Shown: piece by piece, positions 45,415 through 53,874 of the stretch | Position numbering within the stretch: position 1 is the stretch's first letter | Layout of the letters: the number at the start of each line of letters is the position of its first letter | Assembly (NCBI GenBank): GCA_964433635.1 | Contig: CAYSSG010000010.1 | Coordinates: 1-61,659 of the forward strand | From: CAYSSG01 sp964433635 | GTDB taxonomy: Bacteria; Atribacterota; Phoenicimicrobiia; Phoenicimicrobiales; Stramentimicrobiaceae | Direction: 5' to 3' | Length of the DNA: 61,659 bases | Program-made: the position numbers and the translations under genes | The notes under the pieces: model-generated | The model's database searches: none | Told to the model about the DNA's origin: nothing | Seen by the model: the letters and a program-made list of their open reading frames with translations, nothing else

Positions 45415-47598
45415 TTACTTCATCCTCCCCCAGGCTTTTCGCAATTGGGCAACAGATAGATCAATCCAATGATTGATCCTTAAACAATCACCTTTTACAC
45501 ATCCTATTAATTGGAAAGGTATTTTCCCCTCTTTGGCAACTTCAATCACTTTTCGGGCTTTTTCGGGGTTGGCACTGACAATAATTCGGGATTGGCTCTC
45601 CCCAAAAAGGCAGCAATCAGAACGAATATCTGTTTTGAACGCAATCTCAGCACCTAAACCACTATTGATGCAGCACTCTGATAAGGCAACTGCAATTCCC
45701 CCGGAAGAACAATCGTGAGATGAAGCAAGTAAACCACTTTCAATCATCTTTCGACAGACATACTGAATCTTTTTTTCCAGGGAAAGATCAAGCGCAGGAG
45801 GCAAGCCGCATTTTAGCCGATGTACAACCTCAAGATACTCACTGCCTCCTAACTCATTGCGGTTTTCTCCTAACAAAAAAATAAGATCATTTTCATCTTT
45901 AAAATCCAACGTGCAGACCTTACACAGATTATCTATCACCCCAATCATGCCTATCACCGGAGTCGGGTCAATCGGTTTTCCTTCATTTTCATTATAGAGG
46001 CTTACATTCCCGCTGATAACCGGAGTTTCAAAATAGGTACAGGATTCTGATAATCCTTTAATCACTTGTACCAGCTGCCAGTAACTGTCACTGTTTTCAG
46101 GTGTTCCGAAATTCAGGCAATCTGTTACAGCCTTTGGAACAGCTCCTTTACAGGATAAATTTCTGGCTGCTTCAGCAACTGCAAGCCGAGCCCCCTGGAA
46201 TGGATCAAGAAAACAATACCTTCCATTGCCCTCAGTGGTTAAGGCAATTGCCTTTTTGCCCCCCTTCATTCTTAAGACAGCTGCGTCATCTCCAGGAGGA
46301 ATAACAGTATTTGTTTGGACCATATGATCATATTGCACATATATCTCTTCCTTACTGGATAAATTTGGAGTCGCTAATAATTCTAATAGAATTTGATTGT
46401 AATCCTCAAATTCTTTTAATTTATTCAGGTCTAATTGATTCACCTTCTTTATCCAATCAGGCTTTATGATCTCTCTTTTGATAACCGGAGCTCCCTCTGC
46501 TAAGATATGAATGGGAATATCAGCAACGACCTGACCATTGTTCCGAATGATAAATCTCTTATCATCCGTAACCCGGCCAATGATAGCAGAATCCAGATCC
46601 CACCGTTTTAAAGTTGATAAAATCCGCTCTTCTTTACCCTGCTCTACCACAACGACCATTCTTTCCTGTGATTCTGACAGCATAATTTCGAAGGGACTCA
46701 TGCCTGTCTCCCTTTGAGGTATTCTGGATAATTCAATATCAACCCCGCTATTTCCCCTTGCAGCCATCTCACTGATGGCGCTGGTTAAGCCAGCCGCCCC
46801 GCAATCCTGTAAACCGATAACTTCCTCAAAATGCAACAGTTCCAGGCAAGCTTCAATCAACAATTTTTCCGAAAAGGGGTCTCCAATCTGAATAGCAGGT
46901 CGATCTTCATCAGACTGCTCATTTAATTCAACTGAGGCAAAGGCTGCGCCACCTATCCCGTCACGTCCGGTCTTTGCGCCGATCAAGATAATTGAATTCC
47001 CTTTTCCCTGTGCTAAAGCACGAATCATTTTTCCTTTTTTCACCAGACCCACACACATGACATTAACCAGAATATTTCCCTGATAGCTTTCGGAAAATAT
47101 GGTTTCGCCACCTACGGTCGGTACTCCCACACAATTACCATAAAAAGCAATTCCACCTACTACACCATGATAAAGATATTGGGTCCGACCGTGATTAAAA
47201 TCACCGAAACGGAGGGAATCGAGTATGGCAACAGGGCGTGCTCCCATCGTAAAAATATCCCGCAAAATGCCCCCGACACCGGTTGCTGCTCCCTGAAACG
47301 GTTCCACCGCTGAGGGATGGTTGTGGCTTTCCATCTTCATGACTACCAATTCGTCTTCACCAATATCAATGACCCCGGCATTTTCACCGGGTCCCTGTAC
47401 AACCCAGGATACCCTGGTAGGTAACATTTTTAATAGCAGGCGGGTATTCTTGTAGCTGCAGTGCTCACTCCACATCACTGAGAATAGACCCATTTCCAAT
47501 TCATTTGGTTCCCTTTCCAGCTTCTGATATATGGAGTTATACTCATCAGCGGTTAAATTCCATTTTTGCCAGAAATTATTTTGTTTAAATTTCTCCAT
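45415..47598 (-). CDS. purL: FGAM synthetase subunit PurL, first copy
   Basis: Small-type PurL, 727 residues, complete. It carries FSVMWSEHCSYKNTR, GPGENAGVIDIG, MKMESHNHPSAVEPFQGAATG, PTVGGETIF, DCGAAGLTSAISEMA and SHDCSSGGIAVALSE. It overlaps purQ by 14 nt, so it is probably the partner translated with PurQ and PurS. By inspection it looks closer to the Bacillus PurL pattern (FSVMWSEHCSYKN, YQ/FQGAATGVGG) than the downstream copy. Confidence 0.96.
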   Translation of the reverse strand: MEKFKQNNFWQKWNLTADEYNSIYQKLEREPNELEMGLFSVMWSEHCSYKNTRLLLKMLPTRVSWVVQGPGENAGVIDIGEDELVVMKMESHNHPSAVEPFQGAATGVGGILRDIFTMGARPVAILDSLRFGDFNHGRTQYLYHGVVGGIAFYGNCVGVPTVGGETIFSESYQGNILVNVMCVGLVKKGKMIRALAQGKGNSIILIGAKTGRDGIGGAAFASVELNEQSDEDRPAIQIGDPFSEKLLIEACLELLHFEEVIGLQDCGAAGLTSAISEMAARGNSGVDIELSRIPQRETGMSPFEIMLSESQERMVVVVEQGKEERILSTLKRWDLDSAIIGRVTDDKRFIIRNNGQVVADIPIHILAEGAPVIKREIIKPDWIKKVNQLDLNKLKEFEDYNQILLELLATPNLSSKEEIYVQYDHMVQTNTVIPPGDDAAVLRMKGGKKAIALTTEGNGRYCFLDPFQGARLAVAEAARNLSCKGAVPKAVTDCLNFGTPENSDSYWQLVQVIKGLSESCTYFETPVISGNVSLYNENEGKPIDPTPVIGMIGVIDNLCKVCTLDFKDENDLIFLLGENRNELGGSEYLEVVHRLKCGLPPALDLSLEKKIQYVCRKMIESGLLASSHDCSSGGIAVALSECCINSGLGAEIAFKTDIRSDCCLFGESQSRIIVSANPEKARKVIEVAKEGKIPFQLIGCVKGDCLRINHWIDLSVAQLRKAWGRMK

Positions 47599-48331
47599 GT
47601 ATGACTCCTGTTCCGGTTATGGTTTGATGATTCCGATTTTTCCTTTTAAGATGCTTGATGATTGATTTAAACAGAAGAATGCCATCAACCGAACCAAGGC
47701 AATGTTCCACACACCTTTCAGGATGGGGCATCAAGCCAAGCACATTTCCTGATTCATTACATATGCCGGCAATATTACCTGATGAACCGTTAGGGTTAAA
47801 TTCTACCGTTATTTCTCCTTCGGTACTGCAGTAACGAAATACAATCTGTTTGTTCTTCTCTAATTGTTCCATGGTTCTTTTGTCAGCATAGTAACATCCT
47901 TCCCCATGCGCAATGGGAAACTGGAGTACCTGACCCTCTTGATAAAGACTGGTGAAAGGTGTTTGAATATTTTCAACTTTGATCATCTGTTGTTTACACA
48001 CAAAATGAAGACAGTCATTCCATATTAAGGCGCCGGGCAGGAGTCTGGCTTCAGTCAGTACCTGAAATCCATTACAGATACCCAAAACCAGCCCGCCTTT
48101 TTTGGCAAATTCGATAATAGCAGACATGACGGGAGAATACCTGGCAATTGCACCGACTCTTAAATAATCACCATAGGTAAATCCACCGGGGAGTATGATA
48201 CAGTCATAGTTGTCTAACATCATTTTTTTATGCCATATCATATCCGTGTTGATTTGCATGATATCCCTGACGGCATAAAAACAGTCATAATCACAGTTTG
48301 AACCGGGAAATTGCACAACGCCGAATCTCAT
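47585..48331 (-). CDS. purQ: FGAM synthetase glutaminase subunit
   Basis: Class I glutamine amidotransferase, 248 residues, giving ammonia to PurL. The substrate end VVQFPGSNCDYD, the oxyanion region PGGFTYGDYLRVGAIA, the catalytic cysteine in LGICNGFQVL and the histidine and glutamate in MPHPERCVEH are intact. It begins 3 nt after purS. It is slightly longer than B. subtilis PurQ. Confidence 0.97.
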   Translation of the reverse strand: MRFGVVQFPGSNCDYDCFYAVRDIMQINTDMIWHKKMMLDNYDCIILPGGFTYGDYLRVGAIARYSPVMSAIIEFAKKGGLVLGICNGFQVLTEARLLPGALIWNDCLHFVCKQQMIKVENIQTPFTSLYQEGQVLQFPIAHGEGCYYADKRTMEQLEKNKQIVFRYCSTEGEITVEFNPNGSSGNIAGICNESGNVLGLMPHPERCVEHCLGSVDGILLFKSIIKHLKRKNRNHQTITGTGVIHGEI

Positions 48332-48334
48332 CTT

Positions 48335-48583
48335 TTATCCTGCCTTAATCTCATATTCAAAATCTTCGATAACCGGATTGACCAGAAGTTTTTTGCACAT
48401 ATCCTGAATCTGCCCATCTACTGCTTGCCGGGAATTTCCCTCAACCTGAAGCTCAATCAGCTTTCCGACTCGAACCTCTTTTACGTCACAAAATCCCAGA
48501 GAAAGCAGGGATCGATGCGTCGTTTTACCCTGGGCATCGAGAACACCCTTTTTAAATCTGACCTCAATTTTTACATACCACAT
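48335..48583 (-). CDS. purS: FGAM synthetase subunit PurS
   Basis: Small bridging subunit (82 residues) of the PurLQS complex. It starts WYVKIEVRFKKGVLDAQGKT, with the family GVLDPQG-like motif and SLLSLGF, VRVGKLIEL and NPVIEDFEYEI. AAGGAG precedes the ATG. Required by small-type PurL to bind PurQ. Confidence 0.95.
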   Translation of the reverse strand: MWYVKIEVRFKKGVLDAQGKTTHRSLLSLGFCDVKEVRVGKLIELQVEGNSRQAVDGQIQDMCKKLLVNPVIEDFEYEIKAG

Positions 48584-48636
48584 ACAGCGGCTCCTTCATA
48601 TTGACGGATAATCTATTCTTTCTTATCATAGTCGTA

Positions 48637-49662
48637 TTATATATATCTCTTCATCTTCTCCAAAGTCTCTGAAAGTGAGGAAATTCCACTGAACCATTTT
48701 CTTCCGGTAATTTCATTGGCATAACCGCAATAGAGGTCTGAAAGCAATGATTTCAATCTGGATGGCAATGGCTCCGGCCCTGTCGAAACTGATTCTTTCC
48801 AATGGATTTGGTCCTTCTTTTTTGCTCTCACCAGATCCTGGTACCACTGACTCTTCCGGTAAAAAAGCCGCGCAATCTCCTTGCTAACCGGTAACCCCTG
48901 GTAGGTAAAGCGGCATTCATCAAGCGTTCCCAGTACATCCACCAAAATCACATTCTGCTGCTCATCAAGGGCAAATTCAAACTTACCATCCTCATTCTTT
49001 AATCCTATCCTTTTTGATTCCTTACTGATAATCTGATTGATTCTGATAGTCATCTCATTCATTTGCGCAATCCCTTTATCTGACAGTCCTGATAATTCCT
49101 GTGCTTCCTGCCAGCTGAGATAACGGTCACTTGCTTCCAGTTTGGTAGATACATCAAGATAGGGATGCAGTAATTCCATCCCCTCCTGTGGCATCCTGCT
49201 TAGATTGAGATCTTCAAGTTTTAATTCTCCTTTATGTAATCGCTTGAAGATGCTTGAACCTGCAGGAAGAGCATTGCGGTATATAATTTCCAGTGGAATG
49301 AGATAATTACCGCTCTCCTGGTTATAAATCTGATAATCATAAGCATTGTTATCCGTTAAATCAGGTTTCAAAACACGGTATAATTTGGTTTCCAGGGAAC
49401 ATACCGGTCTGTAGATCTGAAAAAGAGATTTGACCTGTTCATTTTCAACCACGCCCAAATAGTGGGTGGAAATTCCGGCTTCTTCCAGTTTTTCAAAGAA
49501 ATAAGCAGCAGTAATGCAGAGGGATGCTCCCTTTTGGTCAATATGATCGGGCATTTCACCCCAATCAAAAATTGAATAACGGTCTGAAAAGATAAATCGG
49601 CCTCGTCCGGCTTTTTCTCTGGAAGGAGGCAGCAGAAGAACTAAATCTTTAACACTTCCCAT
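48637..49662 (-). CDS. purC: SAICAR synthetase, long archaeal-like type
   Basis: Joins aspartate to CAIR. It has 341 residues, compared with about 240 for the Bacillus or E. coli enzyme. FIFSDRYSIFDWGEMPDHI, PLEIIYRNALPAGSS, LGLKNEDGKFEFALD-like IGLKNEDGKFEF and LVDVLGTLDECRF match the longer form seen in archaea and some anaerobes. AAAGGG precedes the ATG. It lies between purE and purS. Confidence 0.93.
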   Translation of the reverse strand: MGSVKDLVLLLPPSREKAGRGRFIFSDRYSIFDWGEMPDHIDQKGASLCITAAYFFEKLEEAGISTHYLGVVENEQVKSLFQIYRPVCSLETKLYRVLKPDLTDNNAYDYQIYNQESGNYLIPLEIIYRNALPAGSSIFKRLHKGELKLEDLNLSRMPQEGMELLHPYLDVSTKLEASDRYLSWQEAQELSGLSDKGIAQMNEMTIRINQIISKESKRIGLKNEDGKFEFALDEQQNVILVDVLGTLDECRFTYQGLPVSKEIARLFYRKSQWYQDLVRAKKKDQIHWKESVSTGPEPLPSRLKSLLSDLYCGYANEITGRKWFSGISSLSETLEKMKRYI

Positions 49663-49697
49663 AGATACTACCCTTTCACCTTTCGTCTATTCCAATC

Positions 49698-50186
49698 CTA
49701 TTCAATTCCCTGATTAATATCTAATGCCTTGACTTGATTGGCCAAGATTTTTGTATAAGACAATAGATTTTCCTCTATATGATGATTTTCCAGTGCTAAA
49801 ATTCTTGCTGCTAATAAAGCTGCATTGGCTGCATTATTAATACCAACCGTAGCAACCGGGACACCCCTGGGCATCTGTACAATGGAAAGTAGGGAATCCA
49901 GGCCTTCCAGTGCCTGTGTCTTGATGGGTACGCCGATAACCGGTATGATTGTTTTCCCGGCAATAATCCCCGGTAGATGAGCAGCACCACCTGCACCGGC
50001 AATGACAACTTTAAAACCCCTTTGAGGGAACTGATCAATGTACTGAAAAAGAAAATCAGGTGTGCGGTGTGCAGAAATAACTCTTATTTCATAGGTAATT
50101 TCTAATTTCCTGAGAATCTCGGTCGCCTTTTCCATCACCGCCTGATCAGAAATACTTCCCATGATGACACTCACATCCAATATCAT
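49698..50186 (-). CDS. purE: N5-carboxyaminoimidazole ribonucleotide mutase (PurE)
   Basis: PurE, 162 residues, interconverting carboxylated AIR species. The motifs VIMGSISDQAVM, ISAHRTPDFL, GAGGAAHLPGIIAG and PVIGVPIKT are canonical. No PurK is present here, so it may be the class II AIR carboxylase or purK may be elsewhere. First gene of the purine operon, under the riboswitch leader. Confidence 0.96.
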   Translation of the reverse strand: MILDVSVIMGSISDQAVMEKATEILRKLEITYEIRVISAHRTPDFLFQYIDQFPQRGFKVVIAGAGGAAHLPGIIAGKTIIPVIGVPIKTQALEGLDSLLSIVQMPRGVPVATVGINNAANAALLAARILALENHHIEENLLSYTKILANQVKALDINQGIE

Positions 50187-50232
50187 AATCCCTCCTGATT
50201 CAATATTTTATAGAACCTCACAAAATAAAAAA

Positions 50233-50280
50233 CCCAGTACAAGAGATATTCCAAATAGGAGTGGAACCTCTCCGCCTGGG
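50233..50280 (-). terminator. Riboswitch-controlled intrinsic terminator
   Basis: Minus-strand RNA forms CCCAG/CUGGG (50276-50280 with 50233-50237) plus inner AGAG/CUCU and UUCC/GGAA helices, followed by six U and further U-rich sequence (50222-50232). It lies 46 nt before purE. The 5' half (UUCCACUC, 50259-50266) can instead pair with GGGUGGAA at 50380-50387, which includes the last bases of aptamer helix P1. Confidence 0.85.
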
Positions 50281-50384
50281 ATTTTAACCCTACGGTGTAG
50301 TATAGATCATACACTCTGCACCACTTGGTTCAAACCCTGTTATCAACTTCATCATAACAGGTGAATCCCTAAGATGCACTTCCA

Positions 50385-50453
50385 CCCGTAGCCTGTTGTG
50401 ATTTACGGTCACCTGGTAGAAACGCTCTCGCCGTATCCGAAAGCTTATACGAG
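50385..50453 (-). ncRNA. Purine riboswitch aptamer (guanine type, irregular P3)
   Basis: On the minus strand the fold is P1 CUCGUA/UACGGG, then P2 GCUUUCG/CGAGAGC (7 bp) closed by loop GAUACGG, junction GUUUCUACC, and loop L3 CCGUAAA. The L2 GG and L3 CC needed for the loop-loop contact are present. The specificity base corresponding to position 74 is C, which predicts guanine or hypoxanthine rather than adenine. P3 is irregular: four clean pairs, then a bulge and an A-A mismatch, and the base at position 73 is G instead of the common A. It precedes purE, as expected for a feedback OFF switch. Confidence 0.9.
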
Positions 50454-50491
50454 CTTAAAAAGCAAAAAATAACAATATTATTTCTAACTAA

Positions 50492-50520
50492 AATATAGCA
50501 TTATTCCCGATGATTGTCAA
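50492..50520 (-). promoter_or_regulatory. Purine operon promoter
   Basis: Minus strand TTGACA at 50515-50520 and TATATT at 50492-50497 with a 17-nt spacer, one mismatch from the sigma-70/sigma-A consensus. Transcription would begin about 30 nt before the aptamer. Confidence 0.85.
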
Positions 50521-50741
50521 ACCATAAAAATACTTTCCACCTAATCATTTCCAACAAAATATTCTGATAGATTTTCCTTAAAGGAATAAAAGGTTGACAA
50601 TACAGTGATTTATTCCGAAAATGAAAATAATATAAATGCTGTTTTCCTGGAATATTTTGCCTTCATTTTATCTGAAAAAGTATTGCTAAAAATATCCACA
50701 AGAATAAAAATAAAGGAAAAATAAAATAACAATTTGCAAAC

Positions 50742-50841
50742 NNNNNNNNNNNNNNNNNNNNNNNNNNNNNNNNNNNNNNNNNNNNNNNNNNNNNNNNNNN
50801 NNNNNNNNNNNNNNNNNNNNNNNNNNNNNNNNNNNNNNNNN
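50742..50841. other. Assembly gap of 100 N
   Basis: Exactly 100 unresolved bases, the conventional placeholder for a scaffold gap of unknown length. Order and orientation across it rest on read-pair or reference evidence not visible here. Confidence 0.98.
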
Positions 50842-50862
50842 TTGAAAGTTATACGAATAAAA

Positions 50863-51759
50863 TTATATATAGCCTAAACTGGTAAGTCCTTTAAATAAAA
50901 CAATCATAATTGCAATAAAAATGACCAAAGAAAAGTAGTACCTTATATATGCTCCTCTCATTTTAATATGAATTTTTGCTCCTATTTGAGAACCAATTAA
51001 AGACCCGATTAAAATGCAAGTCACCAATTCAAAATTTACATTTCCCTTAAAAAAATGGCTTAAACTTCCATATCCTGCGATAAATATCGTTTGGAAAAGG
51101 CATGTTCCTATGGCTACACTTGTAGGCACGCCGAATAAATAAATTAAAGCGGGATTCATAATGAACGCTCCTCCTATTCCTAAAAGCCCGGTAAGTATTC
51201 CGACTCCAAATCCCAAACATATTAAAAAATAAATTGAAATATGCTCTATATTCGAAATAGGAAGAGAAATCATAGGTGGAATTCTTGTATTTTTTATTTT
51301 CTGAGAAAATATCGTATCGACTATCCCTCCTCGGGGAGCTCTTTTCTTTGCTTTCCTACTTTCAAGAAACATGGAAATTCCTACAAGAGAAAGAAGGATT
51401 ATATAAATTATACTTATCCAAAAATCCATTTTACTCATTAAAGAACCATGAACAATAATACTCCCTAACTCTTTCAGCCACATGAGGATTTGGCTACCCA
51501 ATTCTACTCCGATGAGTGAACCTATGAGAACATATCCAGCCAGCTTATAATCAATATGACCAAAACCCCTGTGTCTTACACTGCATGCTATTGAAGTCCC
51601 TACCATCTGAAAAAGACTGCTTCCAATGGCAATATTATAAGGAAAGTTAAAGACTGCATTGAGAAGAGGTACAAGTAAAAATCCTCCACCCACACCAAAC
51701 AGACCAGATAGAATACCAATTATAAAACCAGTGGCAATCAAACTAATGCATTGAATCAT
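50863..51759 (-). CDS. TauE/SafE (TSUP) family sulfite/organoanion exporter
   Basis: Membrane protein of 298 residues with two related halves, each opening with a glycine-rich helix: GILSGLFGVGGGFLLVPLLN and GILTGLLGIGGAFIMNPAL. About eight helices. Members export sulfite, sulfoacetate or other sulfur anions, or take them up; some handle unrelated anions. AAGGAA precedes the ATG. It is the last gene of the cluster before the gap, next to an anion transporter and ATP sulfurylase, which favours a sulfur role. Confidence 0.9.
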   Translation of the reverse strand: MIQCISLIATGFIIGILSGLFGVGGGFLLVPLLNAVFNFPYNIAIGSSLFQMVGTSIACSVRHRGFGHIDYKLAGYVLIGSLIGVELGSQILMWLKELGSIIVHGSLMSKMDFWISIIYIILLSLVGISMFLESRKAKKRAPRGGIVDTIFSQKIKNTRIPPMISLPISNIEHISIYFLICLGFGVGILTGLLGIGGAFIMNPALIYLFGVPTSVAIGTCLFQTIFIAGYGSLSHFFKGNVNFELVTCILIGSLIGSQIGAKIHIKMRGAYIRYYFSLVIFIAIMIVLFKGLTSLGYI

Positions 51760-51865
51760 TTAAATTTTCCTTATATTTTTCCATAGGTTTTATCTAATTA
51801 CTCTTCAGAAATTTTTAGATTTAAATTAAACTTACCCCAATAAACTTTGAATAGGAAAGAATGAT

Positions 51866-53491
51866 TTATGGGAACACCATTCCATTCCTTGTTGCTTCAA
51901 GAACAGCTTTAGCTGTATCAGTTATACCAGGAGGAAAGCCAATAATTCTAAATATAATGAGGAAACCAACCACCCATAAAATTAGCATACAAATTATCCA
52001 TAATACAAATCCGTATCTCAAGAAATCCATAGGGTGAATGATTCTTTTATCCGTGCCAGGATATGCACTAAGAGCATAAATAATAGCATTATTAGGGGTT
52101 CCCACAATAAGAAAATTAGCAAAAGAGGTAGCAAAGGCAGTAGCAAGTCCAACAGCCCATGGTTCTCCTGCTCCACCAGAGAGTATTCCCATGGGAACAG
52201 TAATTGGGCCAAGAAGAGAAGTTGTAGCAGCATCACTCATAAAATTAGTCATGATTCCTGAAAAAAGGCTTGCTCCAACCAGCAAAGGCATTTCTCCATT
52301 GATTCCCAATGATTGGACACTGTTTAAAAAGAATTTTGCCAACCAAAGTGCAGCTCCACTGTTTTGCAGTAATGCTCCCATGGTCAAAGCACCACAGTAC
52401 ATAAACCAGGCGTTCCAGGAGATGTTGGATAAAATTTTTTTCCAGTCTACAATTCTAAAAATGACAGGAATAATCAAAGCAAGCAATGCAGGCCCGCCTA
52501 ATCCAAGAGTATCGCTTTGGGTGATCCATAAAAAGAGAATGGCAAACATCATTAATAGTATTAACAGTTCACTTAACTTCATCGGTCCCATTTGGGTATT
52601 TTCTTTTTTTATGGCTTCAAATCCGGGAGTTAAATCTTTTATGTTTGTTTTACGAAAGATGAAAAGCAAATAAAGAACAACTGCTATAGCTAATACTGGA
52701 ACCAAGGGCATGCCATAGGCCATCCATTGAGTAAAACTCATGGAGACATTGTAATTGTCAAAAAAACCCATCATGATTGCATTTCGTCCTCCAGCCGCCG
52801 GTGAACCGACTCCACCAACGTTTAAACTGAAACAAAGAGTGAAAAGTAGCAGCTTGGCCAGATTAGAATCCTCTTCTATCCGGTTACCTTTGTCATTTGC
52901 CCCTTTTAATGCACCGACATATATTGCAACCATTATAGGAGTCATAAAGGCAGCGATAGCATGAGCAGACACAAATGCACCCAAGATGGACATAGAAATA
53001 GCAATCATAAAAAGAGGAAATGTAAATCCTTTTACCCACCCTAGAATCCAACTGGCCAAACGTTTATGCAAACCAACTTCAGTGACCACCACACCTAAAG
53101 CCAGTACACCTAAAAGAAATAGAGGGGCATCCCCGCAGAAAGTTTTGCCAATCTCCGCCTTGGGAAGCAGGTAAAAGAAATAAGCAAGAAAAGGCATCAG
53201 GATACCGACTAATCCAATTGGTATCGCTTCCGTACAGAAAAAGATGGTTGCCATAGGGATGATCCCAAGAATTAATTTTGCCTTCCAGGCAGCTTGAGTG
53301 ATGCTATCAGCAACCCCTGTTTTGATCATATTATCACTAAAGCCATATTCCTGAACTACTTTTATTAAACTCTCGGGCGTAGGAATTACAAAAGCGATAA
53401 AAATAAAAACTAAAAATCCAGTAAGTAACCAAAACAAGTTACTGTCTATTGAAATGACTTTTTTAAAAGTACTGCTATTTTTTTCTTCCAT
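51866..53491 (-). CDS. SLC13/DASS family anion transporter
   Basis: Membrane protein of 541 residues with at least eleven hydrophobic segments, related to sodium-coupled sulfate and dicarboxylate carriers. The second DASS signature is recognisable as ANFLIVGTPNNAIIYAL and the region MSDAATTSLLGPI. The first signature is replaced by GVGSPAAGGRNAIMMG, a variant that may mark a substrate subgroup. ATG 53491 is chosen; a GTG at 53506 overlaps the GAGGTGA binding site. Neighbouring ATP sulfurylase suggests sulfate as cargo, but this is inference. Confidence 0.88.
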   Translation of the reverse strand: MEEKNSSTFKKVISIDSNLFWLLTGFLVFIFIAFVIPTPESLIKVVQEYGFSDNMIKTGVADSITQAAWKAKLILGIIPMATIFFCTEAIPIGLVGILMPFLAYFFYLLPKAEIGKTFCGDAPLFLLGVLALGVVVTEVGLHKRLASWILGWVKGFTFPLFMIAISMSILGAFVSAHAIAAFMTPIMVAIYVGALKGANDKGNRIEEDSNLAKLLLFTLCFSLNVGGVGSPAAGGRNAIMMGFFDNYNVSMSFTQWMAYGMPLVPVLAIAVVLYLLFIFRKTNIKDLTPGFEAIKKENTQMGPMKLSELLILLMMFAILFLWITQSDTLGLGGPALLALIIPVIFRIVDWKKILSNISWNAWFMYCGALTMGALLQNSGAALWLAKFFLNSVQSLGINGEMPLLVGASLFSGIMTNFMSDAATTSLLGPITVPMGILSGGAGEPWAVGLATAFATSFANFLIVGTPNNAIIYALSAYPGTDKRIIHPMDFLRYGFVLWIICMLILWVVGFLIIFRIIGFPPGITDTAKAVLEATRNGMVFP

Positions 53492-53564
53492 TTGTAAAAA
53501 ATTCACCTCTTCTGATTATGATGGACATTTTTTAATGAAGATAATAATTAAATAATTCACTTTT

Positions 53565-53852
53565 TTATTTTAAAAATTCCTCTAAAATATCCAGTTTTTT
53601 ATGTTTAACGACCAAGTTAAATATTTTATTCTTTGCTTCTGATGGGAGCAATTCAATACTTTTTGTCGTTGATTGATCATACTTTGCCTGTGGAAATTTC
53701 TTTAACAAGGCATCTTTCTGTTCTTCATCACAATATACCTGTAAAACTTTCATGCCTGCTAAAACTTCTTCAGTCAAATTCTCTAAACCAGCTTGACATA
53801 GTTCCTGGTATCTCTGCTCATTAATCCAAATGTTAATGGGAATTTTATTCAT
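53565..53852 (-). CDS. Small protein of unknown function between sat and SLC13
   Basis: 95 residues, mostly helical by composition, acidic and lysine-rich, no signal peptide, no cysteine motif beyond two isolated cysteines. It begins NKIPINIWINEQRYQELCQAG and ends with a charged helix (KHKKLDILEEFLK). I do not recognise a family. Three consecutive ATGs follow AAAGGA; the third (53852) has the best spacing. It begins 22 nt after the sat stop, so it is surely co-transcribed with sat and could be a regulator or partner of Sat or the transporter. Confidence 0.75.
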   Translation of the reverse strand: MNKIPINIWINEQRYQELCQAGLENLTEEVLAGMKVLQVYCDEEQKDALLKKFPQAKYDQSTTKSIELLPSEAKNKIFNLVVKHKKLDILEEFLK

Positions 53853-53874
53853 CATCATTTCCTTTCTCTTACTA

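Larger units (their letters stand above)
50187..50741. other. Purine operon leader and upstream region
   Basis: Gene-free. Contains, in minus-strand transcription order, the promoter (50492-50520), purine aptamer (50385-50453), a hairpin at 50336-50361, the antiterminator-forming strands and the terminator (50233-50280). From 50521 to 50741 the sequence is AT-rich with no recognised element up to the gap. Confidence 0.7.

Noticed and set aside
50255..50275. GGAGTGGAACC on the plus strand, resembling a T-box sequence
   Set aside because: No specifier stem or plus-strand gene follows, and the match is incomplete.
50271..50280. CCGCCTGGG on the plus strand, reminiscent of the ZTP riboswitch 3' motif
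   Set aside because: It is on the wrong strand for the purine operon, the rest of the ZTP consensus is missing, and the bases are part of the terminator stem.
50318..50340. tRNA T-arm-like GGTTCAAACC
   Set aside because: No acceptor, D-arm or anticodon arm can be assembled around it on either strand.
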